This document shows, in pieces, positions 1-6,187 of a stretch of DNA of 16,922 nucleotides (position 1 is the first letter of the stretch; every line of letters starts with the position of its first letter). Position numbers and translations under genes: made by a program. Source of the DNA: Patescibacteria group bacterium (GTDB taxonomy: Bacteria > Patescibacteriota > Gracilibacteria > JAHISY01); assembly GCA_018817365.1 (NCBI GenBank), contig JAHISY010000109.1:1-16922 (forward strand), read 5' to 3'. Below the pieces are notes generated by a model that saw only the letters and a program-made list of their open reading frames with translations, was not told the DNA's origin and ran no database searches.

Positions 1-1
1 A

Positions 2-547
2 GAATACAGGAAAGAGTTTTTCAAAATGAAGCGAGGGGAAGAGAAAAAAGTATTACGCTCGCAGATCGAAGCTTTTTATCGCCTCGTGAATAGCTATCTC
101 ATTGTCCTTGAAAAAACTTACCAAAAGAAAGGTTTTCTCGAAGCGAGCGAGCGGACTTACGAGGACAAAATGCATTTTCAGAAGAGCTTTGCATTTTTTT
201 CAGGACGGCATTTCGTGCATCTCGGTCATTTTTTTCTCGACAAAACTTCTCGTTACGGTCACAGTCTAGGTCGATGGGGTGTCACGGTTTTGATTTTTAT
301 TTCTGCGTTTGCAGGAGTGTTCGCGCTTTTCGACCAAATTTCCGCTACCTCGATGTTTGAAAATTATTCTGCTCACAGCGGAATCTTCGATTATTTTTAT
401 TTCTCACTCGTAACTTTCACCACGCTCGGCTATGGCGACATCGTACCGATTACTTTCGCCGAAAAGCTTGTGGTAGGGTTGGAAGTTCTGCTCGGATTTA
501 CGATGCTCGGTATTTTTATCAATCTAATCAAACGGAGATTCGGATAA
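2..547 (+). CDS. Two-TM potassium channel, 3' part of gene
   Basis: Membrane ion channel of the two-TM (Ion_trans_2) type. Numbering from the ATG at 26, TM1 is about residues 84-102, the pore loop carries the selectivity filter TTLGYGD (132-138), and TM2 is about 146-167 with a basic end (KRRFG). The roughly 80 residues before TM1 are charged and predicted cytoplasmic. The frame stays open to the left edge (E-Y-R-K-E-F-F-K before the ATG at 26), and the preceding segment (EASERTYEDK) resembles the linker that joins N-terminal soluble or pentapeptide regions to this channel domain in other bacteria. I therefore treat it as truncated by the window. A short GGAAAGAG lies about 10 nt before the ATG at 26, so a true start there is possible. 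The K+ filter is seen directly; gating and physiological role are unknown. Confidence 0.88.
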   Translation, partial: EYRKEFFKMKRGEEKKVLRSQIEAFYRLVNSYLIVLEKTYQKKGFLEASERTYEDKMHFQKSFAFFSGRHFVHLGHFFLDKTSRYGHSLGRWGVTVLIFISAFAGVFALFDQISATSMFENYSAHSGIFDYFYFSLVTFTTLGYGDIVPITFAEKLVVGLEVLLGFTMLGIFINLIKRRFG

Positions 548-600
548 ATTTATTTTGACAGCAAATGAGTTTCAAGAATTAGAAAAATAGAAATTGACCA

Positions 601-629
601 CGAATAAATCTCATCTAATTTTTTATTCG
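601..629. terminator. Weak inverted repeat between convergent genes
   Basis: Arms CGAATAAA (601-608) and TTTATTCG (622-629) flank a 13-nt loop in the 97-bp gap between the channel gene and pilT, which converge here. No clean T-run follows on either strand, so it is at best a weak bidirectional terminator. Confidence 0.3.
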
Positions 630-644
630 AAAGTGGGTTGAGGG

Positions 645-1715
645 TCATCGAATATTTCGCAAGTTTTCCAGCATTTGCTGTGGATCATGCGCAGCGTGAA
701 TCGCTTCCTCAGGAGCAATTTCATCTTTTTTCACGAATTCAAGGAGGTGATCATCGAAGAGTCGCATTCCGCTTTCGCCGTTGATTTGCATTTGAGAATA
801 AATTTCCGAGATGTTCATCTCGCGGATTGCGTGAGCGATTCCCGAATTCAAAAACATAATTTCCCGCACGCACGCCCGACCGCTGTCGTCTTTTTTTGGA
901 ATCAACCGTTGGCTTATTATTGCCGAAATCGAGTGTGAAAGTTGCAGCGCGATTTGCTTTTGCTGCCCTGCCGGAAAGACATCCACGATTCTCTGAATTG
1001 CGCGTGGCGCGTCGTCGGTGTGGAGAGTGGCGAGTACGAGATGACCGGTTTCTGCGAGGGTGATTGCGGTTTGAATTGTTTCGAGGTCGCGCATCTCTCC
1101 GACTACGATTACATTCACATCTTGTCGGACGGTGTGCTTGACTGCCTCCGCGAAACTCTTCGTGTCGAGTCCCACCGCTCGCTGCGAGATCACCGCTTTT
1201 TTTCGTGGAAAAGTAAACTCAATCGGATCCTCAATTGTGACGATTCGCACCTCGGAGTTTTCATTGATGAAGTTCAAAAGACTCGCGAGCGTTGTTGATT
1301 TTCCTGAGCCGTTCGGACCGGTGACGAGGATCAAACCTTCATTCCGTATTGCTCGTTCGAGAACTGTTTTTGGAATACCAATCTCCTCCGGCTTTGGAAT
1401 TTCAAGTGGAATCGCGCGGAAAGCGATCGCCGGTCCGCGGGTTTCTTCGAAAAAAGTTACTCGAAAACGCGAGAGTCCCAATCGTTCAATCGCAAAATCT
1501 ATCTCCTTTTCTCTCCGTAGTTTTTGCAAACCGCTTCTGCCGATGATTTCCACCGCAATTCTTTCGATTTCTTCTTTCGGAAGCGGTTTCGCGTTTTTCA
1601 GCGGTTTGATCTTCCCATTTTTCATACGGAAGAAAGGCGGCTCATCGGTAATTAAATGGAGATCAGAGCAATTGGTTTCGATTTGCTGCGCGAGAAGCTT
1701 TTCGATATCGGCCAT
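645..1715 (-). CDS. pilT: PilT-type retraction/secretion ATPase
   Basis: Hexameric cytoplasmic ATPase of the PilT/GspE superfamily, expected to power type IV pilus retraction. The 356 residues match the length of canonical PilT. Motifs in order: Walker A GPNGSGKST (133-141, N where PilT usually has T), Asp box VTIEDPIEF (159-167), Walker B with VVGEMRD (204-210), His box GHLVLATLHTDDA (224-236), and the PilT-specific AIRE-type motif (AIREM, 296-300) near the C-terminus, which separates PilT from PilB/GspE. It starts 65 bp downstream of murF on the same strand, so it may be cotranscribed with miaA-murF. No PilB, PilC or PilD is in the window, but four minor pilins lie 7 kb away. It ends on UGA at the family-typical C-terminus. 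The start ATG has no Shine-Dalgarno; TAATCC lies 7 nt upstream instead. Confidence 0.92.
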   Translation of the reverse strand: MADIEKLLAQQIETNCSDLHLITDEPPFFRMKNGKIKPLKNAKPLPKEEIERIAVEIIGRSGLQKLRREKEIDFAIERLGLSRFRVTFFEETRGPAIAFRAIPLEIPKPEEIGIPKTVLERAIRNEGLILVTGPNGSGKSTTLASLLNFINENSEVRIVTIEDPIEFTFPRKKAVISQRAVGLDTKSFAEAVKHTVRQDVNVIVVGEMRDLETIQTAITLAETGHLVLATLHTDDAPRAIQRIVDVFPAGQQKQIALQLSHSISAIISQRLIPKKDDSGRACVREIMFLNSGIAHAIREMNISEIYSQMQINGESGMRLFDDHLLEFVKKDEIAPEEAIHAAHDPQQMLENLRNIR

Positions 1716-1779
1716 TTTTGATGGATTATTTATTTTATCGTTTCATTTTACCACAAAATAATTTCAAACTCAAGAGTTT

Positions 1780-3021
1780 TTACCGTTTTTGCCACACTTT
1801 TTCCTGGCGGCACAAAAGTCGCTGGTCGGCGGGATCGTCCAAAATTTTGGCAATCAATTTTTCGAGCCGGACATTGTCTTGGCTGCCTTTCACCAAAATC
1901 AGGTCACCAGTTTGGATTTCCTTTTTCAGCCATTCGGCGGCGGTTTCCGCTTTTGTAAAAAATTCTGCCGGTTTTTTTCGCGCGCGGGCGGTGGTTACAA
2001 AAAACTTCGCGGCGCCGTAAACTCCGATTACCACATCGGCAATCTCCGCGGCTTGTTTCGCTGCCTCGCGATGGTATTTTTCCGAATCGGGTCCGAGCTC
2101 GTTCATTTGACCCAAAACGACGATTTTCCGTTGCGCCTCCAGCTGTCCGAGCGTGGCGAGAGCGGCGGCGAGGCTTGCCGGATTTGAATTGTAGCTGCCG
2201 TCGATAATCCTCGATCCCCGAATCCCTTCCAGTAAATTCAACCTGCCTGGCGGCAGTCGGAAATTTTTTAACGCCTCGACACTTTTTTTCAAACCGATAC
2301 CTTCCACGACTCCGACGGTAATCGCGGCGAGTAGTGACGGTAAATTTTGCCGACCCAAGACTGGCGCACGGAATTGCGCGGTCTCACCTTTCCAAGAAAT
2401 TTCCGCCGAGAGCCCGCCCAAGTTTTCCCGAATTTTCGTCGCGCGGAGATCGGCGTCCGCCGCGGTTCCGAAAAATATTTTTTTCGCGCGAGTCGTTGCC
2501 GCCCGCGAAAATTTGTCGTCGGCATTCAAAATCGCCACTCCCGGCGCGGGCAGATTCGCGATCAACAAACTTTTTTCTGCCGCGATTTCCTCGACATTTC
2601 GGAAATTCTCGAGATGAACCGGAGTCGCGTTCAAAAAAACGCCAATTTGCGGCTCAATAATTTTCAACAATTTCGGGAAATCGCCGGGCGCGTCAATGCC
2701 GAGCTCGAGGATAATTTTTTCGTGCGGTAATTTCGTGTAGCCGCGCCATTCCGCGCGGAAAAGAATGCCGAGCCACTTCAGCGGATTGGAAAAACCAGAC
2801 TCCTCCTCGAGGAGAGTGAGTGGCACGCCAAAATCGGAATTCAAACTTTTGGCGCTCGCGAAAGTTTCGAAACGCGTCGAGAGAATTTTCGCTGTCGCTT
2901 CTTTTGCCGTAGTTTTGCCAACTGAGCCGGTAATCCCGATTACTGTCGAGTAAATATGGACTCGCCGGCGCGCGTGAAGGATTAAAAACTTGACGATGAG
3001 TTTGCGGAAAAATTTTTTCAC
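1780..3021 (-). CDS. murF: MurF-like Mur ligase lacking the N-terminal domain
   Basis: Cytoplasmic Mur ligase, most like MurF, which adds D-Ala-D-Ala to UDP-MurNAc-tripeptide. Motifs: ATP loop GITGSVGKTT (29-38), SLNSDFGVPLTLL (MurF signature region), LELGIDAPGD, NATPVHLENF, DGSYNSNPAS (usually DDxYNANP, so the first position differs), and VLGQMNELGPDSEKYH. The central ATPase and C-terminal Rossmann-like domains are intact. At 413 aa it is short because only 28 residues precede the P-loop, where MurF normally has about 100 forming the UDP-substrate-binding domain. Those 28 are basic and hydrophobic (FFRKLIVKFLILHARRR), perhaps an amphipathic membrane-contact helix. It lies between miaA (110 bp upstream) and pilT. 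A TAAAAT sits only 6 nt before the ATG (3028-3033), so a leaderless mRNA is conceivable. Another Mur ligase-family role cannot be excluded. Confidence 0.83.
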   Translation of the reverse strand: MKKFFRKLIVKFLILHARRRVHIYSTVIGITGSVGKTTAKEATAKILSTRFETFASAKSLNSDFGVPLTLLEEESGFSNPLKWLGILFRAEWRGYTKLPHEKIILELGIDAPGDFPKLLKIIEPQIGVFLNATPVHLENFRNVEEIAAEKSLLIANLPAPGVAILNADDKFSRAATTRAKKIFFGTAADADLRATKIRENLGGLSAEISWKGETAQFRAPVLGRQNLPSLLAAITVGVVEGIGLKKSVEALKNFRLPPGRLNLLEGIRGSRIIDGSYNSNPASLAAALATLGQLEAQRKIVVLGQMNELGPDSEKYHREAAKQAAEIADVVIGVYGAAKFFVTTARARKKPAEFFTKAETAAEWLKKEIQTGDLILVKGSQDNVRLEKLIAKILDDPADQRLLCRQEKVWQKR

Positions 3022-3087
3022 GAGAATATTTTAGAGCCAAAAAATTTCTTTCGCGAATCCATTATTTCTCCAAATGCCTTCGCACCT

Positions 3088-3116
3088 CCCGCCTTCGCTC
3101 TCCGAGCTACGGCGGG
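3088..3116. repeat. GC-rich palindromic repeat between miaA and murF
   Basis: CCCGCC (3088-3093) pairs with GGCGGG (3111-3116) around an interior containing TTCGCTCTCCGAGCTAC. The half AGCTACGGCGG is shared exactly with two copies inside rplL (near 5502-5512 and 5550-5560), so this looks like a dispersed element. No T-run follows on the transcribed minus strand, so it is not an obvious terminator. Confidence 0.65.
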
Positions 3117-3130
3117 CTTCGCCAGCATTT

Positions 3131-3973
3131 CTACAGCCACACGATTTCATTTAAAAGTTTTGAGTTTCTCCACCAAGTCATCTGTCGCTTCGCGTAATTG
3201 CGCGTATCCCGCTTGATTTCGTCGACAGCTTTTTCGAAACTTTTTTCTCCCGCCAAAAAATCGAGCAGTTCACGATAACCGTGACCCCGGAGGGCAGGGG
3301 AGTAGCGGTCGTATTTTTCCGCCAAGTTTTTCACCTCGTCGAGAAGTCCGGCAGCCATCATTTTTTCAACACGGCGGTCGATTCGTTTGTACAATTTTTC
3401 ACGCGGTGGATTCAGACCGAGCAGCAGGCAATCAAATTTCCTCCGCCCTTTTTTTGCACTCTCCAAATTTTCCGATCGCTCGATTGCCCGAATGAGGTGA
3501 TGGCGATTCTCCGGCGGGATTTTTTCCGCAGCTTCTGGATTGAGTTTCGCGAGCAGCTTGTGAAGTTGCACCGGATTTTTTTTCCAAATTTTTTCAAGCT
3601 CGGCGCGGCGGGCATCATTCGATTTTTTGGGAAATTGGAAATTCTCGACGATTGCCGAAATCAGAAGCGTGTGCCCGCCGCTCAAAATCGGCAACTTTCC
3701 GCGCTTCGAAATTTCCCGAATTTTCCGTTCCGCCAACTTTCGATACTCCGCCACGCTCACTGTTTTTTGCGGCGAAAATTTCGCGACGAGGTGGTGCGGA
3801 ATTTCTCGCTGTTCCTTTGTAGTCGGCGGCGCGCTCCCGATTTCCAGCCCGCGGTAAATCTGCCGACTGTCGGCATTCACGATTTCCCCGCCGAATTTTC
3901 GCGCGAGCGCGATTGCAAATCCGGTTTTACCGCTCGCGGTCGGTCCCAAAATTACGAGCAGCGGATTTTTCAC
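3131..3973 (-). CDS. miaA: tRNA dimethylallyltransferase MiaA
   Basis: Transfers the dimethylallyl group of DMAPP to A37 of tRNAs reading U-starting codons, the first step of ms2i6A synthesis. Visible motifs: P-loop GPTASGKT, DSRQIYRGLEIGSA (DSxQxY motif), HHLV, RAIER, and RDTRNYAKRQMTWWRN (C-terminal TRxYAKRQxTW signature). The usual GGTGLY motif reads GGHTLL here. I chose the GTG at 3973 because it puts the family-typical few residues (VKNPLLVILGPTASGKT) before the P-loop. A TTG at 4048 would add 25 unusual residues and leave only 20 bp to the divergent lipoprotein gene. It ends on UAG. It is followed by murF on the same strand after a repeat-containing gap. Confidence 0.93.
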   Translation of the reverse strand: MKNPLLVILGPTASGKTGFAIALARKFGGEIVNADSRQIYRGLEIGSAPPTTKEQREIPHHLVAKFSPQKTVSVAEYRKLAERKIREISKRGKLPILSGGHTLLISAIVENFQFPKKSNDARRAELEKIWKKNPVQLHKLLAKLNPEAAEKIPPENRHHLIRAIERSENLESAKKGRRKFDCLLLGLNPPREKLYKRIDRRVEKMMAAGLLDEVKNLAEKYDRYSPALRGHGYRELLDFLAGEKSFEKAVDEIKRDTRNYAKRQMTWWRNSKLLNEIVWL

Positions 3974-4068
3974 TCTGCTGGCGAGCCACGCGGAAACGAG
4001 TATTTCGGCTTTTTTGATTTTCAAAATTTTTTCGAATAAACTTCTCAAGAATTTTAACCCTAAAAATT

Positions 4069-4719
4069 ATGAAAAAAATTATCGCGGCGTTTACGCTCAC
4101 CATGCTTCTTTCCGGTTGTAATTTCGGCAGCGGACCTGCCGAGACGATTCCCGACGAGATGGAAGAAATTCAACCGGCTGAAACTGCGCTCGACGATAAT
4201 CTTTTTATCGCGCTCTCCGCCGAGATTCTCTGTCTGCCAAGCAGTCGCTCCGAGGCTACCGCGGAAGAGATTGAAATTTTCGCAAAAAATATTCTCAAAA
4301 ATGCGGATGTGAGCGAGGAAGCTTTCAGCATTTATCAACAAACAATCGAAGCGGATGCGGCGAGCAAAAAAGAAATTTCCCTCGCGATTTTGGGGAAGAT
4401 GGGGGAATTTTGCACGATTGTCGAAGGAGGGGAGGAGGAGATTGCGGAGGAAGATTTAATCGAAGTGGAAGATTCGGAAGAAGTTACGGAAACCTCCAAA
4501 GAGGAGGCAAAGATTGTGGAGAATAACGAAGAGAAAATTTGTGTTGTTAGCGGTTGCAACGGAGAAGTTTGTGCAGAAGAAAGTTTTGACAGTGCCTGCG
4601 TAGCAAAAAAAGAATATCAATGTTACAACAGTGCTATTTGTGAAGTTCAAGAAGATGGGGAGTGTGGATGGACTCAGTCTCTCGAACTTGTAAATTGTTT
4701 AGCAGAGATGGAAAATTAA
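4069..4719 (+). CDS. Lipoprotein with C-terminal eight-cysteine cluster
   Basis: Predicted exported lipoprotein. It has a type II signal peptide with lipobox LLSGC (Cys17), followed by a flexible acidic linker. A helical central region (about 45-115) has isolated Cys55 and Cys115. A very Glu-rich stretch (120-155) follows, and the last 55 residues hold eight cysteines (158, 163, 168, 177, 185, 191, 199, 210) with the pattern CxxxxCxxxxC...C...C...C...CGWT...C. This matches the eight-cysteine-cluster domain that I recall from assorted bacterial lipoproteins; its function is not known to me. Four disulfides would be expected outside the membrane. It is divergent from miaA. Its start has no Shine-Dalgarno, but TTTTAACCC lies 8 nt upstream. 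Confidence 0.9.
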   Translation: MKKIIAAFTLTMLLSGCNFGSGPAETIPDEMEEIQPAETALDDNLFIALSAEILCLPSSRSEATAEEIEIFAKNILKNADVSEEAFSIYQQTIEADAASKKEISLAILGKMGEFCTIVEGGEEEIAEEDLIEVEDSEEVTETSKEEAKIVENNEEKICVVSGCNGEVCAEESFDSACVAKKEYQCYNSAICEVQEDGECGWTQSLELVNCLAEMEN

Positions 4720-4730
4720 TTTTACAAAAT

Positions 4731-4758
4731 TTGCATTCTAAAAATTTCTCGCTAAAAT
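4731..4758 (+). promoter_or_regulatory. rplJL promoter
   Basis: TTGCAT (4731-4736), 16-bp spacer, TAAAAT (4753-4758), just after the lipoprotein stop at 4719. The same TTGC/TAAAAT combination appears at three other promoters in the window. Expected transcription start is near 4765. Confidence 0.7.
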
Positions 4759-4764
4759 CCCTCT

Positions 4765-4866
4765 ACATTTCGGGCTGGAGAAAGCAGGTTTCTAAATCCT
4801 GCCGAGGCAAAACCGTTTATTTCAAAAGGTTTGCTGACTTCAGTTCGACAGCAAATCTTTTTTTTT
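4765..4866 (+). ncRNA. L10 leader with antiterminator/terminator switch
   Basis: This untranslated leader precedes rplJ. It contains a hairpin GCAGG (4784-4788)/CCTGC (4798-4802) followed by CGAGG, which resembles the conserved core of the L10 leader family bound by L10-L12. Downstream, GCAAAACC (4807-4814) can pair with GGTTTGC (4828-4834, one bulged A). That pairing uses the same bases as the 5' arm of the terminator at 4827-4858, so the two folds are mutually exclusive. In Bacillus subtilis, the L10(L12)4 complex controls rplJL by such attenuation; the same mode here is inferred. Confidence 0.75.
4827..4866 (+). terminator. Attenuator terminator in the rplJ leader
   Basis: AGGTTTGCTG (4827-4836) pairs with CAGCAAATCT (4849-4858) over 10 bp with one G-U pair and a 12-nt loop. 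A T-run (about 4858-4866) follows, ending 11 nt before the rplJ ATG. Its position upstream of the gene it would silence makes it an attenuator. Confidence 0.75.
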
Positions 4867-4877
4867 ATTACTTCACA

Positions 4878-5411
4878 ATGGCAATCACAAAATCCAAAAA
4901 GTCGGAGATTCTCGCGGATCTCGAAAACGAATTCAAAAATTCGAAGTCGGTCGCTTTCACCGCATACACCGGCATTACCGTTGCCGCGATTCAAGAGTTG
5001 CGCAGAAAACTGCGCGAAACAGGTGCGCGGATGATTATCGCGAAAAAAACCTTGATTAGTCTTGCCGCCAAAAATTCTGGCTTGAAAGAAATTCCGGATG
5101 AAAGTCTAGTGGGACCGGTGGCGGTGATTTTTTCTCACGAAGATGAACTCGCCGGTTTGCAGTTGATCGAAAAATCAAAGAAGGATTTCAAGCAGCTCGA
5201 AATTCTCGGTGGAGTTTTTGACGGGGAGGTTCTCACAAAAATGAAGGCGCAACAGCTCGCGCAACTTCCTTCGCGAGACGCGCTGCTCGGGCAGATCGTA
5301 GGATTGCTCGCGTCGCCGCTTCGCGGATTCGTGGGAATCGGCAATTCGCTGATTGCGGGATTCGCGCGAGTCGTTTCAGAAATTCAGAAACAAAAGGAAG
5401 CGCAGGTTTAA
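4878..5411 (+). CDS. rplJ: 50S ribosomal protein L10
   Basis: Stalk base protein: it binds 23S rRNA and holds the L7/L12 dimers through its C-terminal helix. The 177 residues start MAITKSKKSEIL and contain the L10 core (VAFTAYTGITVAAIQELRRKLRETG, KKTLISLAAKN, LVGPVAVIF, LPSRDALLGQIVGLLASPLRGFV) and a C-terminal helical tail. I chose the ATG at 4878. An open frame extends to 4662, but that would place translation across the promoter, leader and terminator. It is followed 39 bp later by rplL. The usual bacterial partners rplK, rplA and rpoBC are not adjacent, so rplJL stands alone here. There is no Shine-Dalgarno. Confidence 0.97.
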   Translation: MAITKSKKSEILADLENEFKNSKSVAFTAYTGITVAAIQELRRKLRETGARMIIAKKTLISLAAKNSGLKEIPDESLVGPVAVIFSHEDELAGLQLIEKSKKDFKQLEILGGVFDGEVLTKMKAQQLAQLPSRDALLGQIVGLLASPLRGFVGIGNSLIAGFARVVSEIQKQKEAQV

Positions 5412-5450
5412 TTTTCAGTTTTTTTAATTATTTTTTTAACCCCATTCAAA

Positions 5451-6044
5451 ATGTCTGACGAAAACACTAAAGGGACTCCAGCTGATCTCTCCTCCGCTGA
5501 AGCTACGGCGGACAAGCCAGCTGAAGAATCCTCCTCCGCTTCTGACGAAGCTACGGCGGATGAGAAAAAGGATGAAGCTTCCAAAGCTCCGGCAACGGAA
5601 GAAAAAGCGGCTGAAAAGCCAGCGAAAAAAGAAGTTGCGAAGGAGAAGTCCAAACCTTCGGTTGAGCTTTCTAAAGAAGCTCAAAAAATTCTTGATGCGG
5701 TGAGCGAACTCAAAGTTCTCGATCTCGCGAATCTCGTGAAAGCGATGGAGGAAAAATTTGGCGTGTCGGCGGCGGCTCCGGTCGCGGTCGCGGCTGCTCC
5801 GGCGGCTGGTGGCGACGCGGCAGCGGAAGAAAAGTCTTCCTTCTCGGTCGAATTAACCGCGGCGGGCGCCAACAAAATCGGCGCGATCAAAGCGGTGAAA
5901 GCGATTACCGGTGAAGGTCTCGGCGAAGCTAAAGCGACTGTGGAATCGGCGCCGAAAGTTATCAAAGAAAATGTGCCGAAAGCGGAAGCGGAGCAAATGA
6001 AGAAAGATTTGGAAGCGGCGGGCTGCACGGTGGCGTTGAAATAA
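5451..6044 (+). CDS. rplL: 50S ribosomal protein L7/L12 with long N-terminal extension
   Basis: Ribosomal stalk protein that recruits translation factors. At 197 residues it is about 70 longer than the usual 120-130. The canonical part begins near residue 73 (LSKEAQKILDAVSELKVLDL), continues through NLVKAMEEKFGVSAAAPVA, an Ala-rich hinge, and a typical factor-binding domain (KIGAIKAVKAITGEGLGEAKATVE, ending CTVALK). Residues 1-72 are an acidic, Ala/Glu/Lys-rich low-complexity extension with the repeated peptide EATAD. They are encoded in part by two copies of a palindromic repeat also found outside genes. A downstream start at the canonical domain is not offered: no ATG, GTG or TTG lies at the right place with a better context. 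The gene ends TAA-TAG and is followed by a terminator. Confidence 0.96.
   Translation: MSDENTKGTPADLSSAEATADKPAEESSSASDEATADEKKDEASKAPATEEKAAEKPAKKEVAKEKSKPSVELSKEAQKILDAVSELKVLDLANLVKAMEEKFGVSAAAPVAVAAAPAAGGDAAAEEKSSFSVELTAAGANKIGAIKAVKAITGEGLGEAKATVESAPKVIKENVPKAEAEQMKKDLEAAGCTVALK
5490..5561 (+). repeat. Two in-frame palindromic repeat copies inside rplL
   Basis: Copy 1 (5490-5512) runs TCCTCCGC-TGAAGCTACGGCGGA and copy 2 (about 5532-5560) runs TCCTCCGCT-TCTGACGAAGCTACGGCGGA. Each is an imperfect palindrome with TCCGC at one end, GCGGA at the other and AGCT inside. Both are in the same frame and encode SSAEATAD and SSASDEATAD. The half AGCTACGGCGG recurs at 3105-3115 between genes. Confidence 0.65.
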
Positions 6045-6086
6045 TAGTTCGTTAATCCAAAAAACCTGCGGACATCTTCGTGAAGA

Positions 6087-6122
6087 CTGCACAGTTGTGT
6101 TGAAGCAAGAACTCGTTAACCC
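6087..6122 (+). pseudogene. Decayed second copy of the rplL 3' end
   Basis: Aligned at a 64-bp offset with 6023-6058 (the last codons and 3' flank of rplL), 27 of 36 positions match. In the coding part, TGC ACG GTG GCG TTG AAA (CTVALK) corresponds to TGC ACA GTT GTG TTG AAG (CTVVLK). Three of four differences are silent third-position changes, suggesting the copy diverged while still coding. Homology fades upstream of 6087, and no start exists. It could be a tandem duplication remnant or the residue of recombination with a divergent rplL. Confidence 0.5.
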
Positions 6123-6144
6123 ACCACTTAAGTGGTGGGTTAAC
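6115..6144. repeat. 30-bp perfect palindrome A, downstream of rfbD
   Basis: GTTAACCCACCACTT followed directly by its exact reverse complement. It belongs to the same family as palindrome B at 7012-7041: 24 of 30 bases are shared and the differences are compensated across the arms. No T-run follows on either strand. Confidence 0.9.
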
Positions 6145-6157
6145 TTCAAAGTCGAAG

Positions 6158-6187
6158 AAGCGGGTGGAGTGATTCATCCGCTTTTTT
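6158..6187 (+). terminator. rplJL terminator
   Basis: AAGCGGGTG (6158-6166) pairs with CATCCGCTT (6175-6183) over 9 bp with one G-U pair and an 8-nt loop. TTTTTT runs 6182-6187. The T-run overlaps the complement of the rfbD stop codon, so the two convergent units share it. Confidence 0.75.

Noticed and set aside
4662..4877. N-terminal extension of L10 upstream of 4878
   Set aside because: The added 72 residues match no L10, and the DNA there is better explained as promoter, leader hairpins and attenuator.
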